A model generated the notes under the pieces. That model had not been told where the DNA came from. It searched no databases and saw only the letters and a program-made list of their open reading frames with translations. Of a stretch of 64,000 nt of DNA, positions 25,888-34,987 are shown in pieces. Source of the stretch: an uncultured Clostridia bacterium (GTDB lineage Bacteria > Bacillota > Clostridia > Oscillospirales > Acutalibacteraceae). The stretch is from positions 46,144 to 110,143 of the forward strand of contig CALYBL010000020.1 in NCBI GenBank assembly GCA_944412495.1. Reading direction: 5' to 3'. The position numbers were made by a program, and so were the translations under genes. Numbering within the stretch: position 1 is the stretch's first letter; each line of letters opens with the position of its first letter.

Positions 25888-26455
25888 TTCAAGCATCACT
25901 CTTTCGTTTTTACTGCAATGCATGGATTTTCTGGCCGCACCGGATGCCAGGCCGCCGCTCGGCAATGCACCTGGGATTACAACAATCTTCTCCAGCTGCG
26001 CCATATATAGCATCGCTACGTATTTCAGTTGTGATTTTAATTAGATGCTAAAGCAGCGCATAATTCAAAATTATAATGTTTACGTTAAAGCACTGTCTGT
26101 CATAGCCTTCCTATTACAAATTTTCCCATTTAAATTATATCTGAAAACATAATATTTAACAATATATAAAATAACAAAGATTGCCGATATCATACGACAA
26201 TCTTTTCATTCAGGCAAAATAAAAATGTTCTGTCGGTTTTCCTATTAGTGAATTTGATTCGCACTGCAAAATAAGCTGCTCACACATCCCAGCACTCTAA
26301 GTAAGGGGCTCAGAGAAAATTTGCTGCATTACAATTTACGGATAGCACTAATTCCTGCGGCAATACGCAGACAAGCTATGGCGACGAAGTGATTTTCCTT
26401 TCCACCATTTAATGGTGGAAATCAGTGATTATTGGTGATATTTATAACAAAAAAA
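25888..26455. other. intergenic upstream of lysR
   Basis: No gene is seen. A perfect 10-bp inverted repeat TTTCCACCAT / ATGGTGGAAA (26399-26421, three-base loop) lacks a T-tract and could be a protein-binding dyad. Confidence 0.4.
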
Positions 26456-26500
26456 CAAATCCCAAAAAGCTCAACAAACGTTGATTTCATGGGATTTATT
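26456..26500 (-). terminator. nested-hairpin terminator at the end of the tRNA-Gly repeat zone
   Basis: Outer stem AAATCCCA / TGGGATTT encloses inner stem TCAAC / GTTGA. On the minus strand it is followed by GTTTTTTTG. It may end transcripts running from tRNA-Gly through the repeats. Confidence 0.6.
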
Positions 26501-26517
26501 TGACTATAAAAAATAAA

Positions 26518-26663
26518 CAAAAAGGATATTATGTTTTTATGTATAAATGTGAAGCAGTATAAATTTCCAATGTTATTAAAGACTGGGCTAACTTCGCGGA
26601 TACAAGAGTAAAATAAAAACTGAGTCTAAACGCAAACGCGCGTCCAGACTCAGTCTGGTGGGA
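26518..26663 (-). repeat. tRNA-linked interspersed repeat, part B copy 3
   Basis: Same orientation and sequence pattern as the copy next to tRNA-Gly. It begins with a hairpin (26622-26651) whose arms are GAGTCTGGACGCG / TGCGTTTAGACTC, followed by a T-rich tract. It then has the conserved GTTAGCC...CTTTAATAAC...AATTTA block, ending in an AATATCCTTTTTG-like stretch. Confidence 0.8.
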
Positions 26664-26903
26664 AGATGCTATAAAAAGATGCTGCTCCGGCGCGGGCAAC
26701 GAGACAAAAGAAAAAGCTGAACATAGGGCGCGAACTGCGTCCAGGCTCAACCTGTCAAGAGGCAGCAAAAGAGATGTCTGAGTAAAATTTTAAAGTGGAG
26801 TTGAACCCGCAAAAAGTTAGTAGCGCTGCGGAGGCGTTGTGAGCGCGTTTACAAGCGAACAGCCGTAGCAAGCGTGACTTTTTGCGGAAAGGAGGAGCGA
26901 CGG
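26664..26903 (-). repeat. tRNA-linked repeat, part A plus degenerate part B copy 2
   Basis: The minus strand shows CTCCTCCTTTCCGCAAAAAG ... AACTTTTTGCGGGTT, an inverted pair spaced by about 75 bases. It then runs into TGAGCCTGGACGC at 26730-26755, after which the part B hairpin has decayed. The same order of elements occurs at 57543-57730 after tRNA-Pro. Confidence 0.75.
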
Positions 26904-26970
26904 CGTGAGTGAGCTCTGACTTTTGAAAAAAGCCGGAACAAGCGATACATAGCTTGCTCCGGCGAGGAAA

Positions 26971-27122
26971 AAGACAATAAAAAAGATATTTTTCGATTCC
27001 GCTGTATGGAGGCTAATCCATGTAAATTCTTAAAGTTATTGAAGGCAAGATTAACGCCGCGGGGGATGGAGCAAAATAAAAAACCGAGTCTAAACGCGAA
27101 CACGCGTCCAGACTCAGTCTGG
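26971..27122 (-). repeat. tRNA-linked interspersed repeat, part B copy 1
   Basis: Starts immediately after the CCA end of tRNA-Gly. The hairpin at 27086-27115 (13 pairs including two G-U) followed by TTTTTTATTTT is a typical intrinsic terminator. The next 100 bases match copies 3 and 4 although they lie past the terminator, so more than the terminator is conserved. Confidence 0.85.
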
Positions 27123-27196
<74 letters not shown>

Positions 27197-27580
27197 AGAT
27201 GACAAACTGTATTTTACCAAAAAAACTAATCAATGTCAATACCGGTTATTATTAAAAGCTCTGTCATGACAATAGCTTATCATATCTCTGAAGAGTCTGT
27301 CTCCTCCCTCACGTGAGCAGGGACACGGCCTTATTATATCGCATTTTCAGCGTCCATTGCTCAGTAAAAATTTCTGACAGCAAATAACAGGACTTTGCAA
27401 AGCATCTTAATTGCGAGGCACATAATATGTCGTCCCTGCCCCACTCAATTTTACCGAAGCCTTGCTGACCTATAGTGAAGAATCAACCAATCAATGTCCG
27501 AGCTCCGGACGTTGATTGGTTGATTAAAGTAAAATATTATGCAAGCACCCGAATTACCGTCTGTGCCAATTTCGGCCGGA
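27197..27580. other. intergenic with a long perfect-type inverted repeat
   Basis: Upstream of tRNA-Gly and downstream of the Clp ATPase gene. It contains a 20-bp inverted repeat (27481-27525) described separately and no gene. Confidence 0.5.
27481..27525. repeat. 20-bp inverted repeat, long hairpin
   Basis: The left arm starts AATCAACCAATCAA and the right arm ends TTGATTGGTTGATT, with a GTCCG/CGGAC tip and a five-base loop. The only mismatch is a G-U in RNA. It lies 55 bases after the Clp gene stop without a clear T-tract, so it may be an unusual terminator, an mRNA stabiliser or a remnant of an element. Confidence 0.8.
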
Positions 27581-29905
27581 TTAATTCCCCGACACGCATA
27601 TATTACCGCTTTTCACCGAAAGATTTATCTCGGTAAATATCTTATCGCACTCCTCGACTAAAAGTCCGGCTATTTTATCCTCGACCTCCCGTCGCACGCA
27701 GGAACGCAGGTCGCGTGCACCGCGCTTGCCGCCGTACGATTTTTCCGCGAGCGCCTCCGGTACCGCCGGCGTCCATGTGAGCTTTATTCCCTTCTCATCC
27801 ATCGGACCTTTAAGCTCACTGAGCATAAGCACGGCAATCTTTGAAAAATCCTCCCTGCTAAGCGGACGGAAGACTATTATCTCATCCACTCTGCTCATGA
27901 ATTCCGGGCGGAGGAAAGCCTCAAGTCCCTTTATAGCCTTCTCCTTTGACGCCTCCGCCTCCGTCTTGTTAAAGCCGAGGATATTGTCCTTCTTTTCACT
28001 TCCGGCATTTGACGTCATTACTATAATAGTGTTTTCAAAATTCACAGTGCGACCGTGTGCGTCTGTTATTCGCCCGTCGTCGAGTATCTGAAGCAATATG
28101 TTGAGCACATCCGGGTGCGCCTTTTCTATTTCGTCAAACAGCAGTACCGAATACGGCTTGCGGCGGACCTTCTCCGTCAGCTGCCCCGCCTCGTCGTACC
28201 CGACATATCCCGGCGGCGAGCCGATTATGCGCGAGACCGAGTGCTTCTCCATAAACTCCGACATATCGAGGCGTATAAGAGTTTCCGGCGAGTCGAAAAG
28301 CTCGCCTGCAAGTATCTTGACAAGCTCAGTTTTGCCTACGCCCGTAGGTCCGACAAATATAAACGATGCCGGACGTCGGCGCGGGCTTATCTGCACTCTT
28401 GAACGCCTTACAGCAGCGCACACCGCTTCCACAGCCTCGTCCTGCCCGATTATATGCTTCTTCATCTCATCGTCAAGGCTGTTGAGCTTTTTAAGGTCGC
28501 TCTCCTTCACCTTCGATGCGGGTATGCCGGTCCACAGCTCTATTACATGCGCCAGATCGTCCTCGTCTACCTCGTATGCGGACTCTGGTATCTTTATTTC
28601 GCCTTCCTGCATACGCTTCTTGGCAAGCTCCGACTTCACCTGTGCCAGCTGTTCATAATCTATGCTCTCCGTCTCGGCCTCAAGCTCTTCCTCGCGCTGC
28701 TCAAGCTCTTTTATATCCCTGCCAAGGCTGTAAAGCTCATCAGCTTGTTTGTTCTTCAGACGCTTTGCGGCACAAGCCTCATCAAGCAAGTCAATGGCCT
28801 TGTCAGGCAAATATCTGTCATTTATATAGCGCTCGGACAGCACCACAGCGCGCTGTATTATCCTGTCCGGCACCTTGACCTCGTGGAAGCTTTCATAATA
28901 CGGCTTTATACCCTTTAAAAGCTCAACAGTGTCTTTTATCGACGGCTCCTCAACAGTCACTGGCTGGAACCGGCGCTCCAGCGCCGAGTCCTTTTCTATA
29001 TACTTCCTGTACTCCGTAAAGGTTGTGGCGCCTATCACCTGTATCTCGCCGCGTGAAAGCGCCGGCTTAAGTATGTTCGCAGCGTTCATCGATCCCTCGG
29101 AGTCGCCGGAGCCGACAAGGTTGTGCACCTCATCTATGAACAGTATGACATTGCCGTCGGCCTTTACCTCCTGTATAAGGCTTTTTATGCGGCTTTCAAA
29201 CTGGCCGCGGAACTGCGTGCCGGCAACCAGCGCCGTAAGGTCGAGAAGATGTATCTCCTTGTCCATAAGCTTTGCGGGAACGTCGCCGTTTGCAATCTTA
29301 AGCGCCAGCCCCTCGGCAATCGCCGTCTTGCCGACGCCCGGCTCGCCTATGAGGCAGGGATTGTTTTTTACACGGCGCGAGAGTATCTGCACGACCCTGT
29401 ACATCTCCCGCTCTCTGCCTATTATGCGGTCAATGCCGCCCTCCTTTGCCTTCTGCGTCAAATTCGTGCAGTAGGTATCCAGAAACTTGCGCTTTTTCCT
29501 TTTGGCCTTGTCCTTGCCGTTCGCCTTTGTTTTGTCGTTTACCGCCGCGCCGTCGCCCTTTTCCTGACGTGCGCCGCCGAAAATGTTCTGCAAAAACGGA
29601 AAAGCAGATGTCGCCGCGCCGCCCGGCTCAAAGTCGCCGTCAGCGTCTTCATCGCCCGCTATCGTGCTTAAATCGGTATTTTCGTCCGCCATTTCGCCGT
29701 AAAGCTCCGAAAGCTGCTCGGACATGGCGTTTAAGTCCTCCTCAGGTATGTTCATCTGGTTGAGCATGTCGTTTATCGGCTGTATCCCGAGGCTTTTTGC
29801 GCACTGAAGACACAGACCCTCCGGGTATGATTTATCTCCCTCAATGCGTGTTATATATACAACCGCCGGATTCTTGTGGCATCTTGAGCACATCTTAAGT
29901 GGCAT
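27581..29905 (-). CDS. ATP-dependent Clp protease ATP-binding subunit, ClpE-like
   Basis: A 774-residue Hsp100/Clp unfoldase. The N-terminus is a four-Cys zinc finger (CSRC near 6-9 and CLQC near 32-35) as in ClpE, not the double Clp_N repeat of ClpC. AAA-1 has Walker A GEPGVGKT and Walker B ILFIDEVHN. A short coiled middle region is rich in Glu/Lys. AAA-2 has GPTGVGKT, LLFDEIEKAHPD and SNAGS. An acidic and Lys-rich linker follows the zinc finger. It would feed substrates to ClpP in the cytosol. No ctsR, mcsA or mcsB genes are adjacent, unlike many Firmicutes clpC loci. AGGAG lies eight bases upstream, 12 bases after pgsA. Confidence 0.92.
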   Translation of the reverse strand: MPLKMCSRCHKNPAVVYITRIEGDKSYPEGLCLQCAKSLGIQPINDMLNQMNIPEEDLNAMSEQLSELYGEMADENTDLSTIAGDEDADGDFEPGGAATSAFPFLQNIFGGARQEKGDGAAVNDKTKANGKDKAKRKKRKFLDTYCTNLTQKAKEGGIDRIIGREREMYRVVQILSRRVKNNPCLIGEPGVGKTAIAEGLALKIANGDVPAKLMDKEIHLLDLTALVAGTQFRGQFESRIKSLIQEVKADGNVILFIDEVHNLVGSGDSEGSMNAANILKPALSRGEIQVIGATTFTEYRKYIEKDSALERRFQPVTVEEPSIKDTVELLKGIKPYYESFHEVKVPDRIIQRAVVLSERYINDRYLPDKAIDLLDEACAAKRLKNKQADELYSLGRDIKELEQREEELEAETESIDYEQLAQVKSELAKKRMQEGEIKIPESAYEVDEDDLAHVIELWTGIPASKVKESDLKKLNSLDDEMKKHIIGQDEAVEAVCAAVRRSRVQISPRRRPASFIFVGPTGVGKTELVKILAGELFDSPETLIRLDMSEFMEKHSVSRIIGSPPGYVGYDEAGQLTEKVRRKPYSVLLFDEIEKAHPDVLNILLQILDDGRITDAHGRTVNFENTIIVMTSNAGSEKKDNILGFNKTEAEASKEKAIKGLEAFLRPEFMSRVDEIIVFRPLSREDFSKIAVLMLSELKGPMDEKGIKLTWTPAVPEALAEKSYGGKRGARDLRSCVRREVEDKIAGLLVEECDKIFTEINLSVKSGNICVSGN

Positions 29906-29917
29906 AAATTAATCTCC

Positions 29918-30514
29918 TTAATTGCTTTGGGAAGCGGCCTCCGATTTGTCGCTGTTTTCTTCGCGTATGGTGGCCCTGAACAGCAGGTAATAGTTTATCA
30001 CTGAGAATATGATGGACAGCGTTGCTATGACTACCAGCACCGTTATTATCGCGCTCGGTATGAAAGCATAAATGCTGTTTATTATTATCAGCATCATCAC
30101 CGCGTAGAGTATGACGGTCGACATTTTGCCGTACCACCTGGCGCTTATCGGCCTGCGGTGCGACTTATAAAGCGTCAGCGCGCCTATCATCATCGCGGAT
30201 TCCTTCACAGCGAATACTACGAACATGGGTATTATTATCGGATTGTCTATCGCCAGGCATATCGCCACTGCCGCCTGCGTAAGCTTATCGGCCACGGGGT
30301 CGAGCACCTTGCCTAAATCCGATACCATGTTGCATTTTCTCGCTATGATACCGTCCAGAATATCCGTAAAGCCAGACAGCGCAACTACCGCTACCGATAT
30401 TATCAGGTATACGTTATCGCCCTTGCGGCCGATTAGATACAGCACTATAAATACCGGTATGAGCAGTATTCTTACTATCGACAGAATATTCGGAACAGTA
30501 AAAATTCTCTTCAT
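29918..30514 (-). CDS. pgsA: CDP-diacylglycerol--glycerol-3-phosphate 3-phosphatidyltransferase
   Basis: A 198-residue integral membrane enzyme that makes phosphatidylglycerophosphate, the first committed step to phosphatidylglycerol. The CDP-alcohol phosphotransferase signature is complete in SGFTDILDGIIARK ... GKVLDPVADK (about residues 47-77). Five to six hydrophobic helices surround it. The N-terminal MKRIFTVPNILSIVRI is typical. AAGGGAAG precedes the ATG. It is followed after 12 bases by the ClpE-like gene, so the two are probably co-transcribed, an unusual pairing. Confidence 0.93.
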   Translation of the reverse strand: MKRIFTVPNILSIVRILLIPVFIVLYLIGRKGDNVYLIISVAVVALSGFTDILDGIIARKCNMVSDLGKVLDPVADKLTQAAVAICLAIDNPIIIPMFVVFAVKESAMMIGALTLYKSHRRPISARWYGKMSTVILYAVMMLIIINSIYAFIPSAIITVLVVIATLSIIFSVINYYLLFRATIREENSDKSEAASQSN

Positions 30515-30587
30515 GTTGCACTTCCCTTTTATTATATCAGAATAAATATATCAATTATGTATTTTTATATAACAATTTATTACAAAA

Positions 30588-31280
30588 TTATAGCAGCGGT
30601 ATGTCTACGTTGTTTATGAAATTCAGTATATAAGACTGAGATATTATGTCAGCGCCGTTTGGAATAAGATTGAGCACTATCGTCAGCACTACGCAAAGCA
30701 GCAGCGCTATAAGCGCGCCCTTTATCACGCCGGTAATTGCGCCCAGCACCTTGTTCAGTCCGCCGACTATCGGCACCTTCGATATCACGCCGTTTGCCGC
30801 GCGGGCTATCACATGGACTATGCACATAAGCGTTATCAGTATTATAATCACTGCAACGCCGGTAAATATGCTTATTATGACGGGACCTGCGACATAGTCG
30901 GTTATTGCCTCAGCCGCAGAGGCCGCGCCGTTATCCAGTGCACCGCTGTACCGCTCTATCGTGCTTTCCTTGGTTATGCCGAAATTCTCAGCAGCACTAG
31001 TTATTACCGACGGCATATTGTCAAACGCGTCGGATATCACCTGCTGCGCCGACTCGCCGGAGGCCTGCGAAAGCCTCTCCTCTATCGCGCTGGAAATTGA
31101 CGGCTTTACGAGATTGTCATATGCGGCGTTTGCTATCGTTCCGCTTATTGAAAATGCCACAAACATCGCTAAAATGTAGCCTACTATATCTATAACCGTT
31201 CTCACAAAGCCGCGCCGCGCCGACGACCATATGAAAAACAGAAGCACGAGCACTATGATAATATCTACAGCAATACCCAT
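30588..31280 (-). CDS. CvpA family membrane protein
   Basis: A 230-residue membrane protein with hydrophobic helices near residues 3-20, 28-50, 128-155 and 185-210. The N-terminal VDIIIVLVLLFF..SARRGFVRTVIDIVGYI and the late KVPIVGGLNKVLGAITGVIKGALIA are characteristic of the CvpA (colicin V production) family. A periplasm-side domain of about 70 residues (55-125) is longer than in enteric CvpA. The family has been linked to envelope maintenance, but its precise function is not settled. It lies 73 bases upstream of pgsA on the same strand. Confidence 0.85.
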   Translation of the reverse strand: MGIAVDIIIVLVLLFFIWSSARRGFVRTVIDIVGYILAMFVAFSISGTIANAAYDNLVKPSISSAIEERLSQASGESAQQVISDAFDNMPSVITSAAENFGITKESTIERYSGALDNGAASAAEAITDYVAGPVIISIFTGVAVIIILITLMCIVHVIARAANGVISKVPIVGGLNKVLGAITGVIKGALIALLLCVVLTIVLNLIPNGADIISQSYILNFINNVDIPLL

Positions 31281-31690
31281 ATTATGCCCCTTTCCGAATT
31301 TATAATATACCCTATAATCAATTAATTTTATATTAATATTCCGCTTATGTCAAGCTGTAAGCCGCGTTCTCCGTTTAGCCGTATGTGTACTGAAATTTTG
31401 CTGAAAGCCTCATTGCCGGAAATTTGGCGGCATAGCGACCTATTTAATGGCCGCCGCATTTTTAAAGCGGCTAAATTTGCCTGTACATTCCCAAATATTT
31501 ATAGGTTAAGCGCTTAACGATACAAATGGCAGCAAGACCGCATCACACTGACGGCGCTGGGGGAAAATACACCGTGTCTTATATGCGAGTCCGTACCGCG
31601 GAAAAATCGCTGCTAAAGCAATGCTCCCTCCGGCGGCTATCTCCGCCCAGCCTTTACCAGCCAAATCAGCATCCGGCCGCACACATGCAG
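31281..31690. other. intergenic, nothing recognised
   Basis: About 400 bases between the DUF5711-like gene end and the CvpA gene start. I see no gene or clear RNA structure. Confidence 0.45.
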
Positions 31691-32950
31691 CTAACGCACA
31701 TCCACTACACCGGCAGAGGATACCGACGCGACAGCCAAGCTGCCGCTGCCTGAGCCGGCAAGATACAGCCCGCCGCTTATGCACTCATATGTACTCACAA
31801 CGCTGCCGGTGCCGTCTAAATGGTCAATCGATCCGTTTTTCAAAACATATGTCCCGCCATCCTGCTTTAGTACAGCGTAAACATCGGTATCATATTTCTT
31901 TCTCGACTGCTCCGTGCCGTCCTCTGCTATATTGACCACAGTATTGTCGAGCATCGAGCTGCCAAGCAGCAGCACCGCCTGCGAGCCGTCCGTATCGAAG
32001 CCGGCAAGCTGCTCACCGTCATATGACAGCCTGTTTTTCTCCGTTAAGTCAGCATCGGTCACAGCGCACAGACTGTCGCCTATGAGCAGAAAACCGCCGT
32101 CATGGAGCCGCTCTACCGACAGTATCACGGCGCCGTCGTATACGGCAGTCGCTATTGGCTCATTGCTGTTCAAATCGTATTTGTAAACTGTGGAGCGGTA
32201 ATATCCGCCGGAGGCAGATACAGTTGCCACAATGATATTCCTTCCGTCCCTGCAGACACAGACCGATGTTATGTCGCCGCCCGATATATACCGCGTAGAC
32301 TGCTCAATAAAATTTTTGTTGTAAACCTTTACCTGGCCCGAATATCCGCTGGCCGTCGTGGCGACGGCAATGGTGCCGTTTTCGGCCATGTCCGCCGTTA
32401 TTATCTGATTATCGGTCCTTCTTTCAAGCAGCGTTTCGTAATTATTGTCGACTCTGAACACATTCGCGCCCCTGTCATATATCAGCGTGCGCGTCTGCGT
32501 GACGCATATAGCCGGCGATACATAGCCGTGGAGCAAGCTGCGTATCTCACCGCCGTTTTTATTATATATCGTAAGCGAAGTATCGGTAAAAAGGAGCACA
32601 TTGCTGCCCTGCATGTAAACCGATTTTATACCCCTGTCCGGCTCTGTCACCGGATAGCCGTCACCGCTTCCCATTGACGCCCATGTTATGCGGCTCCACT
32701 CCACTATGCCGCCGGGCGCTTTGGAGTTGAGAAACAGCAGCGTTATTATCACCGCCAGTATAAGCACGGTGCTTACCGCAGCCCTTATTGCGGACATCCT
32801 CTTGTTCTTCGTCCGCTTGCCCTTTATAACGGAAAGCCCATGTCCGCCATCGCGGCCTGAGGCCAGCTCTGCACTGCCGCCGGTCCGGGCGGCATGCCCC
32901 GACGGACGTGCACGATTATTATTGACTTTTCTCTTATCCCTCTCGGACAA
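31691..32950 (-). CDS. membrane-anchored beta-propeller-like protein (DUF5711-like)
   Basis: A 419-residue protein. A basic cytosolic N-terminus of about 52 residues is followed by one transmembrane helix (AVSTVLILAVIITLLFLN) and a 340-residue outer domain. That domain is made of repeated strands of about 40 residues (SVYMQGSNVLLFTDT, ICVTQTRTLIYDRG, ITADMAENGTIAVAT, ITSVCVCRDGRNIIVAT), which looks like a WD40/PQQ-type propeller. The pattern matches the clostridial DUF5711 family, of unknown function. The start is TTG at 32950 with GAGGAG nine bases upstream. It could be an envelope sensor or scaffold, but no partner is visible. Confidence 0.75.
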   Translation of the reverse strand: MSERDKRKVNNNRARPSGHAARTGGSAELASGRDGGHGLSVIKGKRTKNKRMSAIRAAVSTVLILAVIITLLFLNSKAPGGIVEWSRITWASMGSGDGYPVTEPDRGIKSVYMQGSNVLLFTDTSLTIYNKNGGEIRSLLHGYVSPAICVTQTRTLIYDRGANVFRVDNNYETLLERRTDNQIITADMAENGTIAVATTASGYSGQVKVYNKNFIEQSTRYISGGDITSVCVCRDGRNIIVATVSASGGYYRSTVYKYDLNSNEPIATAVYDGAVILSVERLHDGGFLLIGDSLCAVTDADLTEKNRLSYDGEQLAGFDTDGSQAVLLLGSSMLDNTVVNIAEDGTEQSRKKYDTDVYAVLKQDGGTYVLKNGSIDHLDGTGSVVSTYECISGGLYLAGSGSGSLAVASVSSAGVVDVR

Positions 32951-33095
32951 CGCACGTCACTCCTCATCGCGGCAAATTAATTTTATCAGATTATGCTCTT
33001 TAATAAACTCAGGTTATATAAATTTTCGATTATTTTTGACTAAAGAAATTCTAAAGCACTGCCATGCGTCAAAATACGCGGCATAGGGCACAGCG

Positions 33096-33842
33096 TTAAA
33101 AGGAATTATCATCGTAGTACACCCTGTTAAGATAAAGGCCGTGCGGCGGCGCAGTGAAGCCCGCACGGTTTCTCTCGCAGGAAGCTATTATGTCTCCCAC
33201 CGAGTCCGGCCGCAGCCTCATGCAGCCGATGTCTATCAGCGTGCCCGCCATTATGCGGACCATGTTATACAAAAAGCCGTCGGCATGCACCGAAAACTCT
33301 ATCAGCTCGCCGTGCTGCTCCACCGCTGCGCCGAACACCTCACGCACGGTTGATTCAACAGATGAGCCGGCACTGCAGAACGCCGCAAAATCATGCCTGC
33401 CGGCAAAGCAGGCCGCGGCGGCCGACATGGCCTCTATATCCAGATGCTGCTTTATATGATACGCCCTGCCCGTCAAAAACGGGTCTCTGTACGGCGAGCT
33501 CAGTATCTTATACACATAGCCCTTCCCGCTCGCGCTGTAACGCGCGTGAAAGTCCGGCCTGACTATACGGCAGCCGTACACAGCGATATCCTCCGGCAGA
33601 TGTGCGTTGAGCGCTGCCGGTATTCTCTCAGCCGGTATGTCTGTATCCATATCAAAATGCGCGCAGAACATGTTCGCGTGCACGCCGCTGTCGGTGCGGC
33701 TGCAGCCGGTAAGGTCCGGACGGCGGCCGAACACCCGCTCGAGCGCGTCCTGAACCGTCTGCTGTACCGTGACGGCGTTTTGCTGCACCTGCCAGCCGTG
33801 ATATTTCCCGCCGCAAAACCGCATGGTCAATAGATATCTCAT
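33096..33842 (-). CDS. truA: tRNA pseudouridine(38-40) synthase TruA
   Basis: A 248-residue TruA that isomerises U38-U40 in tRNA anticodon arms. It opens MRYLLTMRFCGGKYHGWQVQ. The catalytic Asp lies in GCSRTDSGVHA, and FHARYSASGKGYVYK and FLYNMVRIMAGTLIDIG are further family signatures. The start is the ATG at 33842 (GGAG six bases upstream). The in-frame TTG two codons earlier is less likely. It follows ecfT by 15 bases, completing the usual ecfA1-ecfA2-ecfT-truA order of Firmicutes, although the ribosomal protein genes that normally precede it are absent. Confidence 0.95.
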   Translation of the reverse strand: MRYLLTMRFCGGKYHGWQVQQNAVTVQQTVQDALERVFGRRPDLTGCSRTDSGVHANMFCAHFDMDTDIPAERIPAALNAHLPEDIAVYGCRIVRPDFHARYSASGKGYVYKILSSPYRDPFLTGRAYHIKQHLDIEAMSAAAACFAGRHDFAAFCSAGSSVESTVREVFGAAVEQHGELIEFSVHADGFLYNMVRIMAGTLIDIGCMRLRPDSVGDIIASCERNRAGFTAPPHGLYLNRVYYDDNSF

Positions 33843-33857
33843 ATACAACTCCGCCGT

Positions 33858-34682
33858 TTAAAACCAGATTATGCCGTCAAGCGTGATATTAAATGTTATT
33901 ACCGCCGCTATGACCACAACTACAATGACAGACGCTGCCAAATCACGCGCACCGGCCTTGGGATTATTAAGGTGGGTGCGGCCGCTCCCGCCCGTGTAGC
34001 AGCGGCACTCCATTGCGTCAGCAAGCTCCACCGCGCGGCGGAAGGAGGACACCAGCAGCGGCACGAAAATCGGTATAAGCGCCTTTATGCGCTGCATGAA
34101 GCCGCCGCTTTCAAGATCCGCGCCGCGCGCCTTCTGCGCGCTCATTATCTTGTCCGTCTCCTCCATAAGCGTCGGTATAAACCTCAGCGCAAGCGTCATC
34201 ATCATGGCCATGGTGTGCACCGCGCCGCCGAGGCCTATCAGGCTGAGCGGCCTGAGCAGCCGCTCTATGCCGTCGGTAAGCTGTGTCGGAGAGGTCGTGT
34301 AGGTCAGCGCCGCGCTTGATATTATAAGCAGGATTATCCTTATCGCCATATAAACGGAACGGATTATGCCTTCCTTCGTTATCTCAAGCACGCCCCATGC
34401 AAAGATAACCTCACCGTCGACGTAAAGGATGTTCAGCACCGCTGTCAGCAGTATGAGCAGCCATATTTTCTTAATTGTGCGGAAGTAAATCTTAAGCGGC
34501 ACGCGCGAAAGGATTATCGCCGTCATGACAAGTATTATCATAAGCCCCATGGACGCCGCATTGGACGCGACAAAGGTCATGACAAGCACTGCAATGAGCA
34601 GCAGTATCTTTATTCTGGCATCCATGCGGTGTATCACCGATTTTGCCGGAAAATATTGTCCTATGGTTATGTCGTTAAGCAT
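33858..34682 (-). CDS. ecfT: energy-coupling factor transporter transmembrane protein EcfT
   Basis: A 274-residue EcfT, the membrane scaffold that joins vitamin-specific S components to the two ATPases in group II ECF transporters. Hydrophobic helices are visible near 25-65, 72-92, 105-130 and 245-270. Two coupling motifs with A-R-G are expected, and SAQKARGADLESGG and SFRRAVELADAMECRCY are present in the right places. It is complete. It is separated from ecfA2 by 305 bases of non-coding sequence, whereas these genes usually touch. Confidence 0.93.
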   Translation of the reverse strand: MLNDITIGQYFPAKSVIHRMDARIKILLLIAVLVMTFVASNAASMGLMIILVMTAIILSRVPLKIYFRTIKKIWLLILLTAVLNILYVDGEVIFAWGVLEITKEGIIRSVYMAIRIILLIISSAALTYTTSPTQLTDGIERLLRPLSLIGLGGAVHTMAMMMTLALRFIPTLMEETDKIMSAQKARGADLESGGFMQRIKALIPIFVPLLVSSFRRAVELADAMECRCYTGGSGRTHLNNPKAGARDLAASVIVVVVIAAVITFNITLDGIIWF

Positions 34683-34987
34683 TCAATAAATCAGCCTTTC
34701 GGTTTGCTCAAGTTTTTCTGTAAGCCGCAGGCCTAAAGCCTGCACGCTGCACGCAGGGAGTCGGCCATGCCGGCATTCCGCTTTGTCTGCGGCAGGACTG
34801 TGCCCCTCAGCCAAGACGGCCAAAGCTTTCGCCGTGTGCGGGAAGCTGCGCTGCAGGAATCAACCATTGATCGGCCGCATATCGGCTGCATGGTAAGACC
34901 GCGATGTACGGTCAATGCAGCCTGCCCTTTGCCCTGCAGCCGCAAAAAATACAGCTATATCCCCTAACGTTTTGGCACGGCGGGATG
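34683..34987. other. unexpected gap inside the ECF operon
   Basis: About 305 bases between ecfA2 and ecfT, genes that are normally adjacent. No open frame with a ribosome binding site and no clear terminator is visible. Confidence 0.5.

Noticed and set aside
18182..26487. Shared 15-mer AACAAACGTTGATTT at 18182 and 26473
   Set aside because: A 15-base match between two sites in 64 kb is expected by chance, and the flanks do not align.
26529..27103. Two minus-strand frames of 79 and 84 codons
   Set aside because: They lie entirely in the tRNA-linked repeat; related peptides arise from the copy at 57.7 kb, so sequence similarity comes from the repeat and not from a protein family.
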